Positions 12,844 to 20,402 of a stretch of DNA of 20,553 nucleotides are shown here, piece by piece. Origin of the DNA: Thiobacillus denitrificans (GTDB lineage Bacteria > Pseudomonadota > Gammaproteobacteria > Burkholderiales > Thiobacillaceae); the NCBI GenBank assembly GCA_002343685.1, contig DDRS01000013.1, positions 1 to 20,553 of the forward strand, given 5' to 3'. The translations under genes were made by a program, and so were the position numbers. Position 1 is the stretch's first letter. Every line of letters starts with the position of its first letter. The notes below the pieces were generated by a model. The model did no database searches. It saw nothing but the letters and a program-made list of their open reading frames with translations, and was not told the origin of the DNA.

Positions 12844-14814
12844 ATGGAAAGGCACGAAATCTTGGAACACGCCCGTATTGTGAATGCTGTGGTCGAGTCA
12901 CGCGGTGCCATGGATGCGACGGAAATCGGGCCAGCGATTGCCCAGTCATGGAATCGATGCGTGCGAGACTTCGGCCTGGATCCGGTTCGCGATGAGCCGG
13001 TGGTCGTGCTGGACAGCCGTGAGCTCAAGGATAGACAGGAGCCTCTGGAGTCCTTGCGGACGATCGCGCAAGGCGAAATGGCCACGCTATACCAGCAGTT
13101 GTCGGGATCCGGTTTTTCGGTGCTGCTGACCGACCGGGAAGGCGTGGTGCTGGATTATCTGGGCGACCCTTCGTTTTCCGAGGCCGCGAGGCAGTGCGGG
13201 ATGATCGAGGGTGCGCTGTGGAGCGAGCAATATCAGGGGACGAACGGCATGGGTACCTGTGCCATCGAGAAACGCCCCCTGCTGGTCCATCATCACGAGC
13301 ATTTCCTGTCGCGCAATGTCGGACTGACCTGTTCGGCCGCCCCGATCTTCGACCATGAAGGCAGGCTGATAGCGGTCCTGGATGCCTCCAGTTTTTCCCA
13401 TCTGGCACAACAGCACACCCTGGTTCTGGTAAACATGTCGGCGCAGATGATCGAGAACCGCGCCTTCCTGTGCAATTTCCGCGATCATTACGCGTTGCGC
13501 TTCCACAGCCGACCCGAATTCATCGGGACTCTTTGGGAAGGCGCGCTGGCCTTGAATGAGGAAGGCTATATCCTGGCCGCCAACCGGAGCGCCCTGTTCC
13601 AGCTTGGCTACAAGAAGCATGCCGACCTGGCGGGACTGCAACTGCGCGACCTCTTCAATACGGGCATGGATGCCCTGCTCGGACGGAACAATCAGGGTTG
13701 GCTCAACCCGGTCGCCCTCTATGAAGCCAAGCGGGGCAATCGTTTCTTCGGTCTCGTCCAGCCGCCCGAGGCCCGCGGTTCCGTTCTGTCCGGCCGGACG
13801 TCGCGACAGAGCGTTCCCGAAAGCCCGCCCGCAGGCGAAGACAAGATCATCCGCCTGAGCGAACTCCAGTTCGGCGACCAGACCATGGAATATAACGTTC
13901 ACTGCGCCAAACGCGTGCTGGGTCGGGATATCCCGATCCTGCTGCTGGGCGAGACCGGGACGGGCAAGGAAGTGTTTGCCCAGGGGGTCCACCAGGAACA
14001 GGCAGGCGGCAAGCGTCCCTTCGTGGCGGTGAACTGCGCATCTATTCCGGAAACCCTGATCGAGAGCGAACTTTTCGGTTACAAGTCGGGGGCATTCACC
14101 GGCGCCAACCGTGAGGGTCGTCGCGGGAAAATTCTCCAGGCGAACGGCGGTACCTTGTTCCTGGATGAAATCGGCGACATGCCCGTGATGCTACAGGCCC
14201 GTTTACTACGAGTACTGGAAGAACGCGAAGTGATTCCGCTGGGTGGCGAAACGCCCGTCAAGGTCGACATCAAGCTGATCAGTGCCACCCACCGCGACCT
14301 CAAGGAACTGGTGGCGGAAGGGCGCTTTCGGGAAGATCTGTACTACCGCCTGCAGGGCATTACGCTGAACCTCCCGCCTTTGCGCGAACGAGGAGACAAG
14401 CGCGAGCTCATCAACCATATCCTGGGCCTGGAATGCGGGGACAGGGAACGGGTAGGATTGAGCAAGGGTGCCTTACGGCAGCTCGAATCGTATGCCTGGC
14501 CCGGCAACATCCGCCAGTTGCGTAATGTCTTGAGAACGGCGCTGGCTCTGTGCGATGGCCCTGAAATCACGATTTACGATCTGCCTGAAGAAATCTGCGC
14601 ACAAGCACCCCAGTCGGAAACCGATGACAGCGCTGGCAGCAGCAAGGAGACCCCGTTGTCCGCGCTGGAGATGGCGGAACGGGAAACGATTTTGCTGAAC
14701 CTGGAGAAGAGCCGCTGGAACGTCACGCTCGCGGCTCGGAATCTGAAAATCAGCCGTAACACGCTATATCGCAAGATGAACAATCTGAACATCCGCATCA
14801 ACAAGGAGGAATGA
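12844..14814 (+). CDS. Sigma-54-dependent transcriptional activator, AcoR-type
   Basis: This 656-residue enhancer-binding protein opens sigma-54 promoter complexes by ATP hydrolysis. The N-terminal half resembles AcoR: a leader helix region 'AQSWNRCVRDFGLDP', then a GAF-like sensor with 'EQYQGTNGMGTCAIEKRP' and 'APIFDHEGRLIAVLDAS', then a PAS-like stretch (about 220-320). The AAA+ domain has Walker A GETGTGKE (369-376), the sigma-54 contact loop GAFTGA (416-421) and Walker B 'GGTLFLDEIGDMP'. A Fis-type helix-turn-helix ends the protein ('WNVTLAARNLKISRNTLYRK'). ATG 12844 is chosen for AAGGA seven bases upstream. The PTPS gene follows immediately. The inducer is unknown; formate, formaldehyde or a C1 precursor would fit the neighbours. 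Confidence 0.93.
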   Translation: MERHEILEHARIVNAVVESRGAMDATEIGPAIAQSWNRCVRDFGLDPVRDEPVVVLDSRELKDRQEPLESLRTIAQGEMATLYQQLSGSGFSVLLTDREGVVLDYLGDPSFSEAARQCGMIEGALWSEQYQGTNGMGTCAIEKRPLLVHHHEHFLSRNVGLTCSAAPIFDHEGRLIAVLDASSFSHLAQQHTLVLVNMSAQMIENRAFLCNFRDHYALRFHSRPEFIGTLWEGALALNEEGYILAANRSALFQLGYKKHADLAGLQLRDLFNTGMDALLGRNNQGWLNPVALYEAKRGNRFFGLVQPPEARGSVLSGRTSRQSVPESPPAGEDKIIRLSELQFGDQTMEYNVHCAKRVLGRDIPILLLGETGTGKEVFAQGVHQEQAGGKRPFVAVNCASIPETLIESELFGYKSGAFTGANREGRRGKILQANGGTLFLDEIGDMPVMLQARLLRVLEEREVIPLGGETPVKVDIKLISATHRDLKELVAEGRFREDLYYRLQGITLNLPPLRERGDKRELINHILGLECGDRERVGLSKGALRQLESYAWPGNIRQLRNVLRTALALCDGPEITIYDLPEEICAQAPQSETDDSAGSSKETPLSALEMAERETILLNLEKSRWNVTLAARNLKISRNTLYRKMNNLNIRINKEE

Positions 14815-14818
14815 TTTG

Positions 14819-15313
14819 ATGCTGTCCCCGTTTGTCACCTGGGTTGAGCCTGCCGATCTGGGTTTTAATTCCGCTCACTTCATCACCTATGGCAATGTCT
14901 GCGAAAACCTGCATGGCCATAACTTTCACACGCGCGTGACGGCGCACGGCGAGGATACGGGCGAAGGCTACGTTCTGGATTTTGTCGCTTTGACCCGCCT
15001 GGCACGGGAAATCTGCCAGGAGTTGTCCGATCGCGTGATCCTGCCTGCCACCAGCCCTGTCGTCCGCCTGACTGAGGAAGATGGCCTGGTCAAGGTGGAA
15101 AGTTTCGGCAAGCGTTTCTGGATCGAGAAGGAAAGTTGCGCCATTCTGCAGATACCCAATGCGACAGCGGAGTTGCTTGCCCGGCATATCGGCGAACGCC
15201 TGACCGAGGCGCTTCACCGGGAAAACCTGGCGGGAGGCGTCCATTTACTGGAAGTCGGGGTGGAGGAGGCCGATCGCCAATGGGGGTTCTCCCGACACAT
15301 CTTCCCGCAATGA
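14819..15313 (+). CDS. 6-pyruvoyl-tetrahydropterin synthase/QueD family, PTPS-I/III-like motif
   Basis: This pterin enzyme has 164 residues. Zinc ligands are H20 in 'FNSAHF' and H32 and H34 in 'HGH'. The active-site motif reads C28-E29-N-L-H-G-H, that is CExxHGH. In the published PTPS classification this combined motif marks enzymes able to make both the QueD product and, like PTPS-III, 6-hydroxymethyl-7,8-dihydropterin straight from dihydroneopterin triphosphate, thereby bypassing FolB. Downstream 'PNATAELLA' and 'LLEVGVEE' fit the family. ATG 14819 has a strong AAGGAGGA eight bases upstream, inside the end of the activator gene. Given folE2 and folK nearby, it probably fills the FolB step; queuosine synthesis is the alternative. 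Confidence 0.88.
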   Translation: MLSPFVTWVEPADLGFNSAHFITYGNVCENLHGHNFHTRVTAHGEDTGEGYVLDFVALTRLAREICQELSDRVILPATSPVVRLTEEDGLVKVESFGKRFWIEKESCAILQIPNATAELLARHIGERLTEALHRENLAGGVHLLEVGVEEADRQWGFSRHIFPQ

Positions 15314-15329
15314 ACCCCGAGGCAAAGCC

Positions 15330-15887
15330 GTGCTAGTGCAAGAAACGCCCCGCATTGCCTGGGGACTGACGGGTTCGGGACATTACCTTCGCGAAAGTCT
15401 GGAGATTATCGAGACGCTTCCGGATGTCGACCTTTTCGTTACGCGGGCTGCAGCCGAAGTGCTTGGAATGTATGGCATTCCGCTCAAGAGCCTGCGCGAG
15501 AGAATGCGCGTCTTTCAGGACCACACGGCCAGCAGCGTGCCAGTGGGTTTTCTGTATAGCGGCCACTACCATACCCTGATCATCGGCCCGGCCACCTCCA
15601 ACACCGTGGCCAAATGCGTGGCCGGAATCTCCGACACGCTGGTCACCAACCTTTACGCCCAGGCAGGCAAATGCCGCATTCCCAGTATTGTGTTTGCTTG
15701 CGATTGCGAGCCAACGGTGATCACCGAAGCGCCAGGCCAGACCGTCACGCTGTATCCCCGGCCCATCGATCTTGAAAACACCGAAAGGCTGAAGCGTTTC
15801 CCCTATACCCAGGTGGCGGAAAGCATCGAGGCCTTGAAGTCTGCCATTGACCAAAGAATGACATGTCTGAGCACATCCTCTTCCTGA
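15330..15887 (+). CDS. Archaeal-type flavoprotein, DmrB/AfpA-like (probable dihydromethanopterin reductase)
   Basis: This 185-residue protein belongs to the flavoprotein superfamily (PF02441), whose fold binds FMN: 'IAWGLTGSGHYLRESLEII' at the N-terminus, 'HTLIIGPATSNTVAKCVAGI' in the middle. The 'CRIPSIVFACDCEPT' segment is cysteine-rich. Homologues called AfpA or DmrB accompany H4MPT synthesis genes in bacteria and reduce dihydromethanopterin to H4MPT. GTG 15330 is taken as the start, with GAGG before it; the in-frame GTG 15336 is an alternative. It overlaps the next gene by 25 bases. The position in a pterin operon supports the reductase role; the exact paralogue (AfpA or DmrB) cannot be fixed here. 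Confidence 0.78.
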   Translation: MLVQETPRIAWGLTGSGHYLRESLEIIETLPDVDLFVTRAAAEVLGMYGIPLKSLRERMRVFQDHTASSVPVGFLYSGHYHTLIIGPATSNTVAKCVAGISDTLVTNLYAQAGKCRIPSIVFACDCEPTVITEAPGQTVTLYPRPIDLENTERLKRFPYTQVAESIEALKSAIDQRMTCLSTSSS

Positions 15888-17266
15888 CGGGCCGCCTGGC
15901 CGAGCTGCAGTTGAGGCGTGTGCTCACGGAAATGGGCGACGCGGGCTTTACCTGGGACGTGCACGTGCCGGGTGTGCAGGTGGCCGCCTTGCTGACGGGC
16001 GACATGATCCGTCGCCGCTTGACGGATACCCAGGGGGCGGACCGCATCCTGCTGCCTGGCCGGTGCCGCGGCGACCTGGCGGCCTTGTCCGAGCATTTCG
16101 GCATCCCGGTCGAACGGGGGCCTGACGAACTCATGGATTTGCCGGCGTTTTTCGGCCGGCAACGCCGTGCACCCGATCTGTCGCGCCATGACGTCCTCCT
16201 GTTCGCCGAGTTGGTCGATGCGCCGCGAATGCGCATCGAGGCCATATTGGCTCAGGCTGCCCGCTATGTTGGCGATGGCGCCGACGTGATCGATATTGGC
16301 GGCTTGCCGCAGACACCGTTTCCCCATCTGGAAGAAACGGTACAGGCGCTGAAGGCGGCGGGTTACCGGGTCAGCGTCGACTCCCTCGACCCGGACGAAT
16401 TGCTGCGCGGCGGCCGGGCGGGCGCGGATTACCTGCTGTCGCTCACCACGGACACCCTGTATCTGGCCGACGAAGTGGCAGCCACGCCTATCCTGATTCC
16501 CGCGCAGCATGGGGACCTGGACAACCTGATCGAAGCCATGCAACGGATGGAGGCGAACAATCGTCCGTATTTCGCCGACCCCATTCTGGATCCGCTGCCG
16601 TTCGGATTCGCGGCGTCGCTGGCACGCTACCATGAACTGCGCCGGCGAATGCCGGAGGCCGACATCCTGATGGGCACCGGCAATCTCTCCGAGCTCACGG
16701 ATGCCGACACCGCCGGCATCCATGCCCTGTTGCTGGGAGTCATGGCGGAACTGAACATCCGGGCGCTGCTGACCACCGAAGTCAGCCCGCATTGCCGCAG
16801 CGCGGTACGCGAGATCGATGCCGCACGCCGGATGATGTTTGCCGCGCGTGAAGGGCAGAGCCTGCCGCGCGATTTGTCCGATGCGCTGCTCGGCCTGCAT
16901 CACCGCAGGCCGTTTCCGTACGACCGGGAAGAAATCGCCGCGATGGCGAGCGCCGTGAAGGATCCCAGCTTCCGTATCCACATCAGCGAGGAGGGCCTGC
17001 ACATCTACAATCGAGACGGCATGCACAGTGCGACCGATCCGTTTGCGCTGTGGCCGCATCTCAAGCTGGAGCAGGATGGCGGCCACGCGTTTTACCTGGG
17101 TGTCGAGCTGGCCCGGGCGCAGATCGCCTGGCAGCTCGGTAAGCGTTACAGCCAGGACGAGGAATTGACTTGGGGCTGCATGGGACTGCGCCGTGAGGAA
17201 GAAGACCTCACGGTTCAATGCGGACCCGGCAGTACGCGCACATCCCCCCATACGGAGCCATCATGA
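15863..17266 (+). CDS. DUF6513 dihydropteroate-synthase-like protein (H4MPT biosynthesis)
   Basis: This 467-residue protein has an N-terminal domain (about 1-115, 'HILFLTGRLAELQLRRVL') followed by a TIM-barrel DHPS-like region with 'GADVIDIGGLPQTPF', 'GYRVSVDSLDPDELLRGG', 'FADPILDPLPFGF' and 'MGTGNLSELTDADTAG'. A C-terminal part (from about 310) carries 'SPHCRSAVREIDAARRMMF'. Such proteins occur in the H4MPT clusters of methylotrophs and methanogens and are thought to join the pterin pyrophosphate to ribofuranosylaminobenzene phosphate, replacing FolP chemistry. It overlaps the flavoprotein gene by 25 bases and the DUF447 gene by ATGA. The role is inferred from family and context. Confidence 0.85.
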   Translation: MSEHILFLTGRLAELQLRRVLTEMGDAGFTWDVHVPGVQVAALLTGDMIRRRLTDTQGADRILLPGRCRGDLAALSEHFGIPVERGPDELMDLPAFFGRQRRAPDLSRHDVLLFAELVDAPRMRIEAILAQAARYVGDGADVIDIGGLPQTPFPHLEETVQALKAAGYRVSVDSLDPDELLRGGRAGADYLLSLTTDTLYLADEVAATPILIPAQHGDLDNLIEAMQRMEANNRPYFADPILDPLPFGFAASLARYHELRRRMPEADILMGTGNLSELTDADTAGIHALLLGVMAELNIRALLTTEVSPHCRSAVREIDAARRMMFAAREGQSLPRDLSDALLGLHHRRPFPYDREEIAAMASAVKDPSFRIHISEEGLHIYNRDGMHSATDPFALWPHLKLEQDGGHAFYLGVELARAQIAWQLGKRYSQDEELTWGCMGLRREEEDLTVQCGPGSTRTSPHTEPS

Positions 17267-17835
17267 GCATGATCCTGGAGGCCATTTTGACCACCGCCAC
17301 GCCGGACGGCGGGACGCACATCGCCCCTTTGGGTTTCCGGCGCGAAAACGGATTCATCGTCCTGTCGCCCTTTCATCCCTCGCGTACGCTCGACAACCTG
17401 CGTGCCACTGGGATGGCTGCGATCAGCCATCCCGCTGACGTGCGCATATTCGCCGGCTGCCTCACGGGGCGGCGCGACTGGCCGCTCGTTCCGTGTACCC
17501 AAGTCACTTGCGGCCGGCTCGCGGACGCGCTCAGTCACAGTGAGTTGGTCGTGGAACGGATCGAGGAAGACACAGTCCGGCCCCGTTTCATCTGTCGTGA
17601 ACTGATCCACGCCAACCATGAAGCCTTTCCCGGTCACAACCGCGCGCAGGCGGCCGTCATCGAGGCCTGCATCCTGGTCAGCCGGCTTGGCATGCTACCA
17701 GCTGACAAGGTAAAGCAGGAAATGGACTATCTTGCCATCGCGATCGGCAAGACGGCGGGACCACGCGAATGGGAGGCCTGGAATTGGCTGAAGGAAAAAA
17801 TCGACGCGCACCGCCAGCAGGAGCAGGCGGCATGA
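17263..17835 (+). CDS. DUF447 family protein (FMN-binding split-barrel type), H4MPT cluster
   Basis: This 190-residue protein is of the DUF447 family (PF04289), found in methanogens and in bacteria with H4MPT-linked C1 metabolism. Typical segments are 'ILEAILTTATPDGGTHIAPLGF' type start, 'PFHPSRTLDNL', 'HANHEAFPGHNRAQAAVIEA' and the C-terminal 'EWEAWNWLKEKI'. Family structures show a split beta-barrel that can bind flavin. No reaction is established to my knowledge. The start is ATG 17263, overlapping the DUF6513 stop; the frame is open further upstream but that part shadows the DUF6513 gene. It overlaps mfnB by ATGA. Confidence 0.85.
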   Translation: MSMILEAILTTATPDGGTHIAPLGFRRENGFIVLSPFHPSRTLDNLRATGMAAISHPADVRIFAGCLTGRRDWPLVPCTQVTCGRLADALSHSELVVERIEEDTVRPRFICRELIHANHEAFPGHNRAQAAVIEACILVSRLGMLPADKVKQEMDYLAIAIGKTAGPREWEAWNWLKEKIDAHRQQEQAA

Positions 17836-18545
17836 CGGGCTGGCTCGCCAGCGTGACGGATGCCGATGAGGCGCGGCAGGTGCTTGCCGCCGGCGCCGAC
17901 ATCGTCGATGCCAAGAATCCCCATGCCGGCGCACTGGGCGCCTTGCCCCTGGATACCGTACGTGCCATCGTCAACGCCGTGGTCGGGCAGGCGCCAGTCA
18001 GCGCGACAGTGGGTGATTTCCCCAACATGGAGCCGCATGCCGTCGCCCGGGCCGTCGACATGATGGCCGCTACCGGCGTCGATTTCGTGAAGATCGGACT
18101 GTTCCCGGCCCCGGCATTGCATGATTGCCTCGCGGCACTGGCGCCCCTGTGCGGCCAGCACCGTCTGGTTGCCGTCTTGTTCGCCGACCGCAACCCGGAC
18201 ATCGGGCTTGCCGATCGGCTTGCCGAATATGGATTTGCGGGCATCATGCTGGACACGCTGGACAAGTCTGCTGGCGGCCTGCTTCAGCATCAGCCTGTCG
18301 CACGTCTCGCCCGCTTTGTTGACCATGCCAGACACCGCAATCTGATCAGCGGCCTTGCCGGATCCTTGCGAGCAACGGACATTCCCATCCTCGCGCCGCT
18401 TGGTGCGGATTACCTGGGGTTTCGTGGTGCCTTGTGCCGCAGTCATGCCCGTACCCAGTCGCTGGATACGGAGGCCATGCTTGCCGTCTCCGATGTCATT
18501 GTGAAAATGCGAGGGGGGTCCGAGCAAATAATGGCCTGCGTATGA
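17832..18545 (+). CDS. mfnB: (5-formylfuran-3-yl)methyl phosphate synthase
   Basis: MfnB condenses two glyceraldehyde-3-phosphate molecules into the furan precursor of methanofuran. The protein has 237 residues, the usual length of this family (formerly DUF556). The N-terminal 'LASVTDADEARQVLAAGAD' leads to 'IVDAKNP' with K28, matching the catalytic lysine near the N-terminus of characterised MfnB. Further lysines are K87 ('DFVKIGLFP') and K145 ('DTLDKSAGGL'). The end of the barrel reads 'GLAGSLRATDIPILAPLGADYLGFRGALC'. ATG 17832 overlaps the DUF447 stop. Its presence indicates that the host makes a methanofuran-type cofactor, the partner of H4MPT in formyltransferase/hydrolase (Fhc). Confidence 0.92.
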   Translation: MTGWLASVTDADEARQVLAAGADIVDAKNPHAGALGALPLDTVRAIVNAVVGQAPVSATVGDFPNMEPHAVARAVDMMAATGVDFVKIGLFPAPALHDCLAALAPLCGQHRLVAVLFADRNPDIGLADRLAEYGFAGIMLDTLDKSAGGLLQHQPVARLARFVDHARHRNLISGLAGSLRATDIPILAPLGADYLGFRGALCRSHARTQSLDTEAMLAVSDVIVKMRGGSEQIMACV

Positions 18546-18610
18546 GCTTGCGCGAGCCCTCGGACTTTCTGGCCATTTCCATGAGCAGCTACGATTGGCG
18601 GGACAGGTAA
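18542..18610 (+). pseudogene. Short reading frame overlapping mfnB, probable truncated gene start
   Basis: An ATG overlaps the mfnB stop (ATGA), exactly as at several other junctions of this operon. It opens a 22-residue frame (starting MSLREPSDFLAISMSSYDW) that stops at 18610. The translation looks like the first beta-strand and loop of a normal protein rather than noise, but I cannot assign a family. I read it as the remaining 5' end of a lost operon gene or, less likely, a chance frame. Confidence 0.35.
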
Positions 18611-18660
18611 GGGGAGGGCTGGCAGACCGACACCGCCAAGCCAAGGCCCCCAAACCCGTT

Positions 18661-18684
18661 CAAAACGACAGTCACGCCGTTTTG
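18661..18684 (-). terminator. Weak stem-loop at the end of dsrA
   Basis: CAAAACG (18661-18667) and CGTTTTG (18678-18684) form a 7-base stem with a 10-base loop that overlaps the dsrA stop codon. Its T-rich arm could help termination, but there is no separate T-run. Confidence 0.22.
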
Positions 18685-19976
18685 CCGGCCTTGTACTCCA
18701 GCCATTTCTCGACCTGCTCGTCCCAATCGTCGGAACGGAAGAAGGGATTGGCACGCGGCTGGGTGATCATGTTGGGATCGACAGGCAACTCCAGGCCCTC
18801 GAGGAAGTTGGTCAGCCCGATGCGCTCGATCATCTCGCCCGTGCGCTCGTGCTCCAGCGCATTTTCCGCAAAGAAGTCGATGACATTGCGGCCCAGTTCG
18901 TTCAGTTTCTCGAAGTCTTCATCCGTCTCCAGTTTCATGAACGGGATCACGACCGTGCCCATGGTCGCGCCGATCTTCAGCACGCCCTTGCCGCCGATGA
19001 GTATCGTGACGCCCTTGTCCTTTCCTGGCAGGAGACCGCCAGGCATGACGTTCAGGCAATGCATGCAACGCACGCAGTTCTTGTTGTCGATACATAGGGT
19101 TTTGCCGTCGCCCAGGTTGGCAGCAGACACATGTTCACTGGCCTTGAACTTGTCGGAAGACACCAGGGTGATGGCCTTGGTCGGGCACTTGGTGACAACG
19201 TCGTTGATGAGATCCTCCATGCCGTGGACCTTGTAGTAAGCCTGAACCAGGTCTTCATCGACCCGGATGTTGTCGCGCCAGGTACCGATGGTTGCTAGGT
19301 CCGAGCGCATGATGGCATTGACGCAGTCGTTCGGGCACCCCGAAAACTTGAACTTGAATTTGTACGGCAGCGAAGGACGATGCATGTCGTCTATGTTGTT
19401 GTTGATGACGGTGCGTAGCGCCTTGGCTTCGTCGTAGCAGGACATTTCGCAACGCGCCGCACCGACGCAGGACATCGAGGTCCGCAGCGATGGCCCCGCG
19501 CCTCCGAGGTCGAAACCCATCTCGTTCAGGCGATCGAAGGCCTTCTGGACATTCTCGGTTCGGATGCCCTGGAACATGATGTCGCCGGACTGGCCATGGA
19601 AAGCGATCAAGCCCGAGCCGCCCGTTTCCTGCCAGACGTCGCACATCTTGCGCAGCAGGTCGGAGGTGTAGTGCATGCCGGCTGGCGGCTGGATACGCAG
19701 CGTGTGGAACTCGGCTGCCTCGGGGAATACAGGCTTGCCGTGCTCGTCCTTCAGCTCGGTGAACCGTGGAATCACGCCCCCACCGTAGCCGAATACGCCG
19801 ACTGTCCCACCTTTCCAGTAGCCGGTCTTGGTCTTGTACGACGTTTCCAACTGGCATAGCAGGTCATGCATCATGTCGCTCTCTTTTGCCAAGCGCTTGA
19901 GGCCGGTGACAAAACTTGGCCATGGGCCTTTCTCGAGCTCGTCAAGATTCGGGGTGGCGAACAGGGGCTTGCTCAT
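18672..19976 (-). CDS. dsrA: Dissimilatory sulfite reductase alpha subunit
   Basis: DsrA forms with DsrB the siroheme enzyme that interconverts sulfite and sulfide (reductive, or oxidative in sulfur oxidisers). The protein has 434 residues. Siroheme-[4Fe-4S] ligands fit C170-x5-C176 ('SCVGAARC') and C214-x3-C218 ('SGCPNDC'). The inserted ferredoxin domain has C264 ('KCPTKAI') and C301-x2-C304-x2-C307 ('CVRCMHC'). Substrate-side segments such as 'KGGTVGVFGYGGG' and 'LRIQPPAGMHYT' are intact. By eye it resembles the oxidative (rDsr) DsrA of Allochromatium, with an added segment before the third ferredoxin cysteines (about 271-291). ATG 19976 follows AAGGAG at good spacing. Downstream is the convergent mfnB end, so dsrB is not adjacent, which is abnormal for this family. 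Confidence 0.93.
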   Translation of the reverse strand: MSKPLFATPNLDELEKGPWPSFVTGLKRLAKESDMMHDLLCQLETSYKTKTGYWKGGTVGVFGYGGGVIPRFTELKDEHGKPVFPEAAEFHTLRIQPPAGMHYTSDLLRKMCDVWQETGGSGLIAFHGQSGDIMFQGIRTENVQKAFDRLNEMGFDLGGAGPSLRTSMSCVGAARCEMSCYDEAKALRTVINNNIDDMHRPSLPYKFKFKFSGCPNDCVNAIMRSDLATIGTWRDNIRVDEDLVQAYYKVHGMEDLINDVVTKCPTKAITLVSSDKFKASEHVSAANLGDGKTLCIDNKNCVRCMHCLNVMPGGLLPGKDKGVTILIGGKGVLKIGATMGTVVIPFMKLETDEDFEKLNELGRNVIDFFAENALEHERTGEMIERIGLTNFLEGLELPVDPNMITQPRANPFFRSDDWDEQVEKWLEYKAGKTA

Positions 19977-20040
19977 GTCGATCTCCTTCGTGGGTAAATG
20001 CCTGTTGCGGGGATGGCGCTGCCATTGCCTCATCAAGCAA

Positions 20041-20110
20041 AGATAGTTTTTTTCATATATTTAACAAACGATAATTTTTATTCTTATCTATCGATATATC
20101 CGATTGAAAA
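20041..20110 (-). promoter_or_regulatory. AT-rich candidate promoter region of dsrA
   Basis: This stretch upstream of dsrA is strongly AT-rich. On the minus strand TTGTTA and TATCTT occur 16 bases apart, an acceptable -35/-10 pair, leaving a leader of about 60 bases to the dsrA start. Assignment is tentative. Confidence 0.35.
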
Positions 20111-20237
20111 TGGCGAACGTGATCGCCCCGACGAGGTTGGCCAAACCAACAAGATGTGTGAATGTGCTGGCCCATCGCACTGGCAAATGACAATCCAGAT
20201 TTGGGGTGGTCAGGTAGTGGAAGGGGGTGAATTCATT

Positions 20238-20256
20238 ACCGGCAGGACTTGCCGGT
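20238..20256. repeat. Perfect stem-loop
   Basis: ACCGGCA, loop GGACT, TGCCGGT gives a 7-base perfect stem. No T-run follows. It lies between dsrA and the right edge of the window, in a region without a clear gene; it may end a transcript or be an operator. Confidence 0.4.
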
Positions 20257-20276
20257 CTGAATCCGTTACTGCGCAT

Positions 20277-20288
20277 AATGTATACATT
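20277..20288. promoter_or_regulatory. Perfect 12-base palindrome, operator-like
   Basis: AATGTATACATT is self-complementary. Its TGTATACA core resembles operators of FCD-type GntR regulators. It may control dsrA (about 300 bases away, divergent) or a gene to the right. No regulator of this type is in the window. Confidence 0.35.
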
Positions 20289-20402
20289 CGATGAATCAAT
20301 GACTTACGCGAGGTTAATAAAATCGTTGTCAGGTACCGGCGAATTTCATCAAGGGGAACGAATTTCGACGATGCGCGAAGCAAAGGGGAGGCAGGTTTTT
20401 CC

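Noticed and set aside
13087..13992. Minus-strand frame opposite the activator gene
   Set aside because: Antisense shadow; the plus-strand frame has complete AAA+ motifs.
15803..17251. Long minus-strand frame opposite the DUF6513 gene
   Set aside because: Shadow of a well-supported gene on the plus strand; no recognisable domain and no ribosome site in a sensible place.
18595..19236. Plus-strand frame opposite the 3' half of dsrA
   Set aside because: Low-complexity Ser/Pro-rich translation, antisense to cluster-binding motifs of dsrA.
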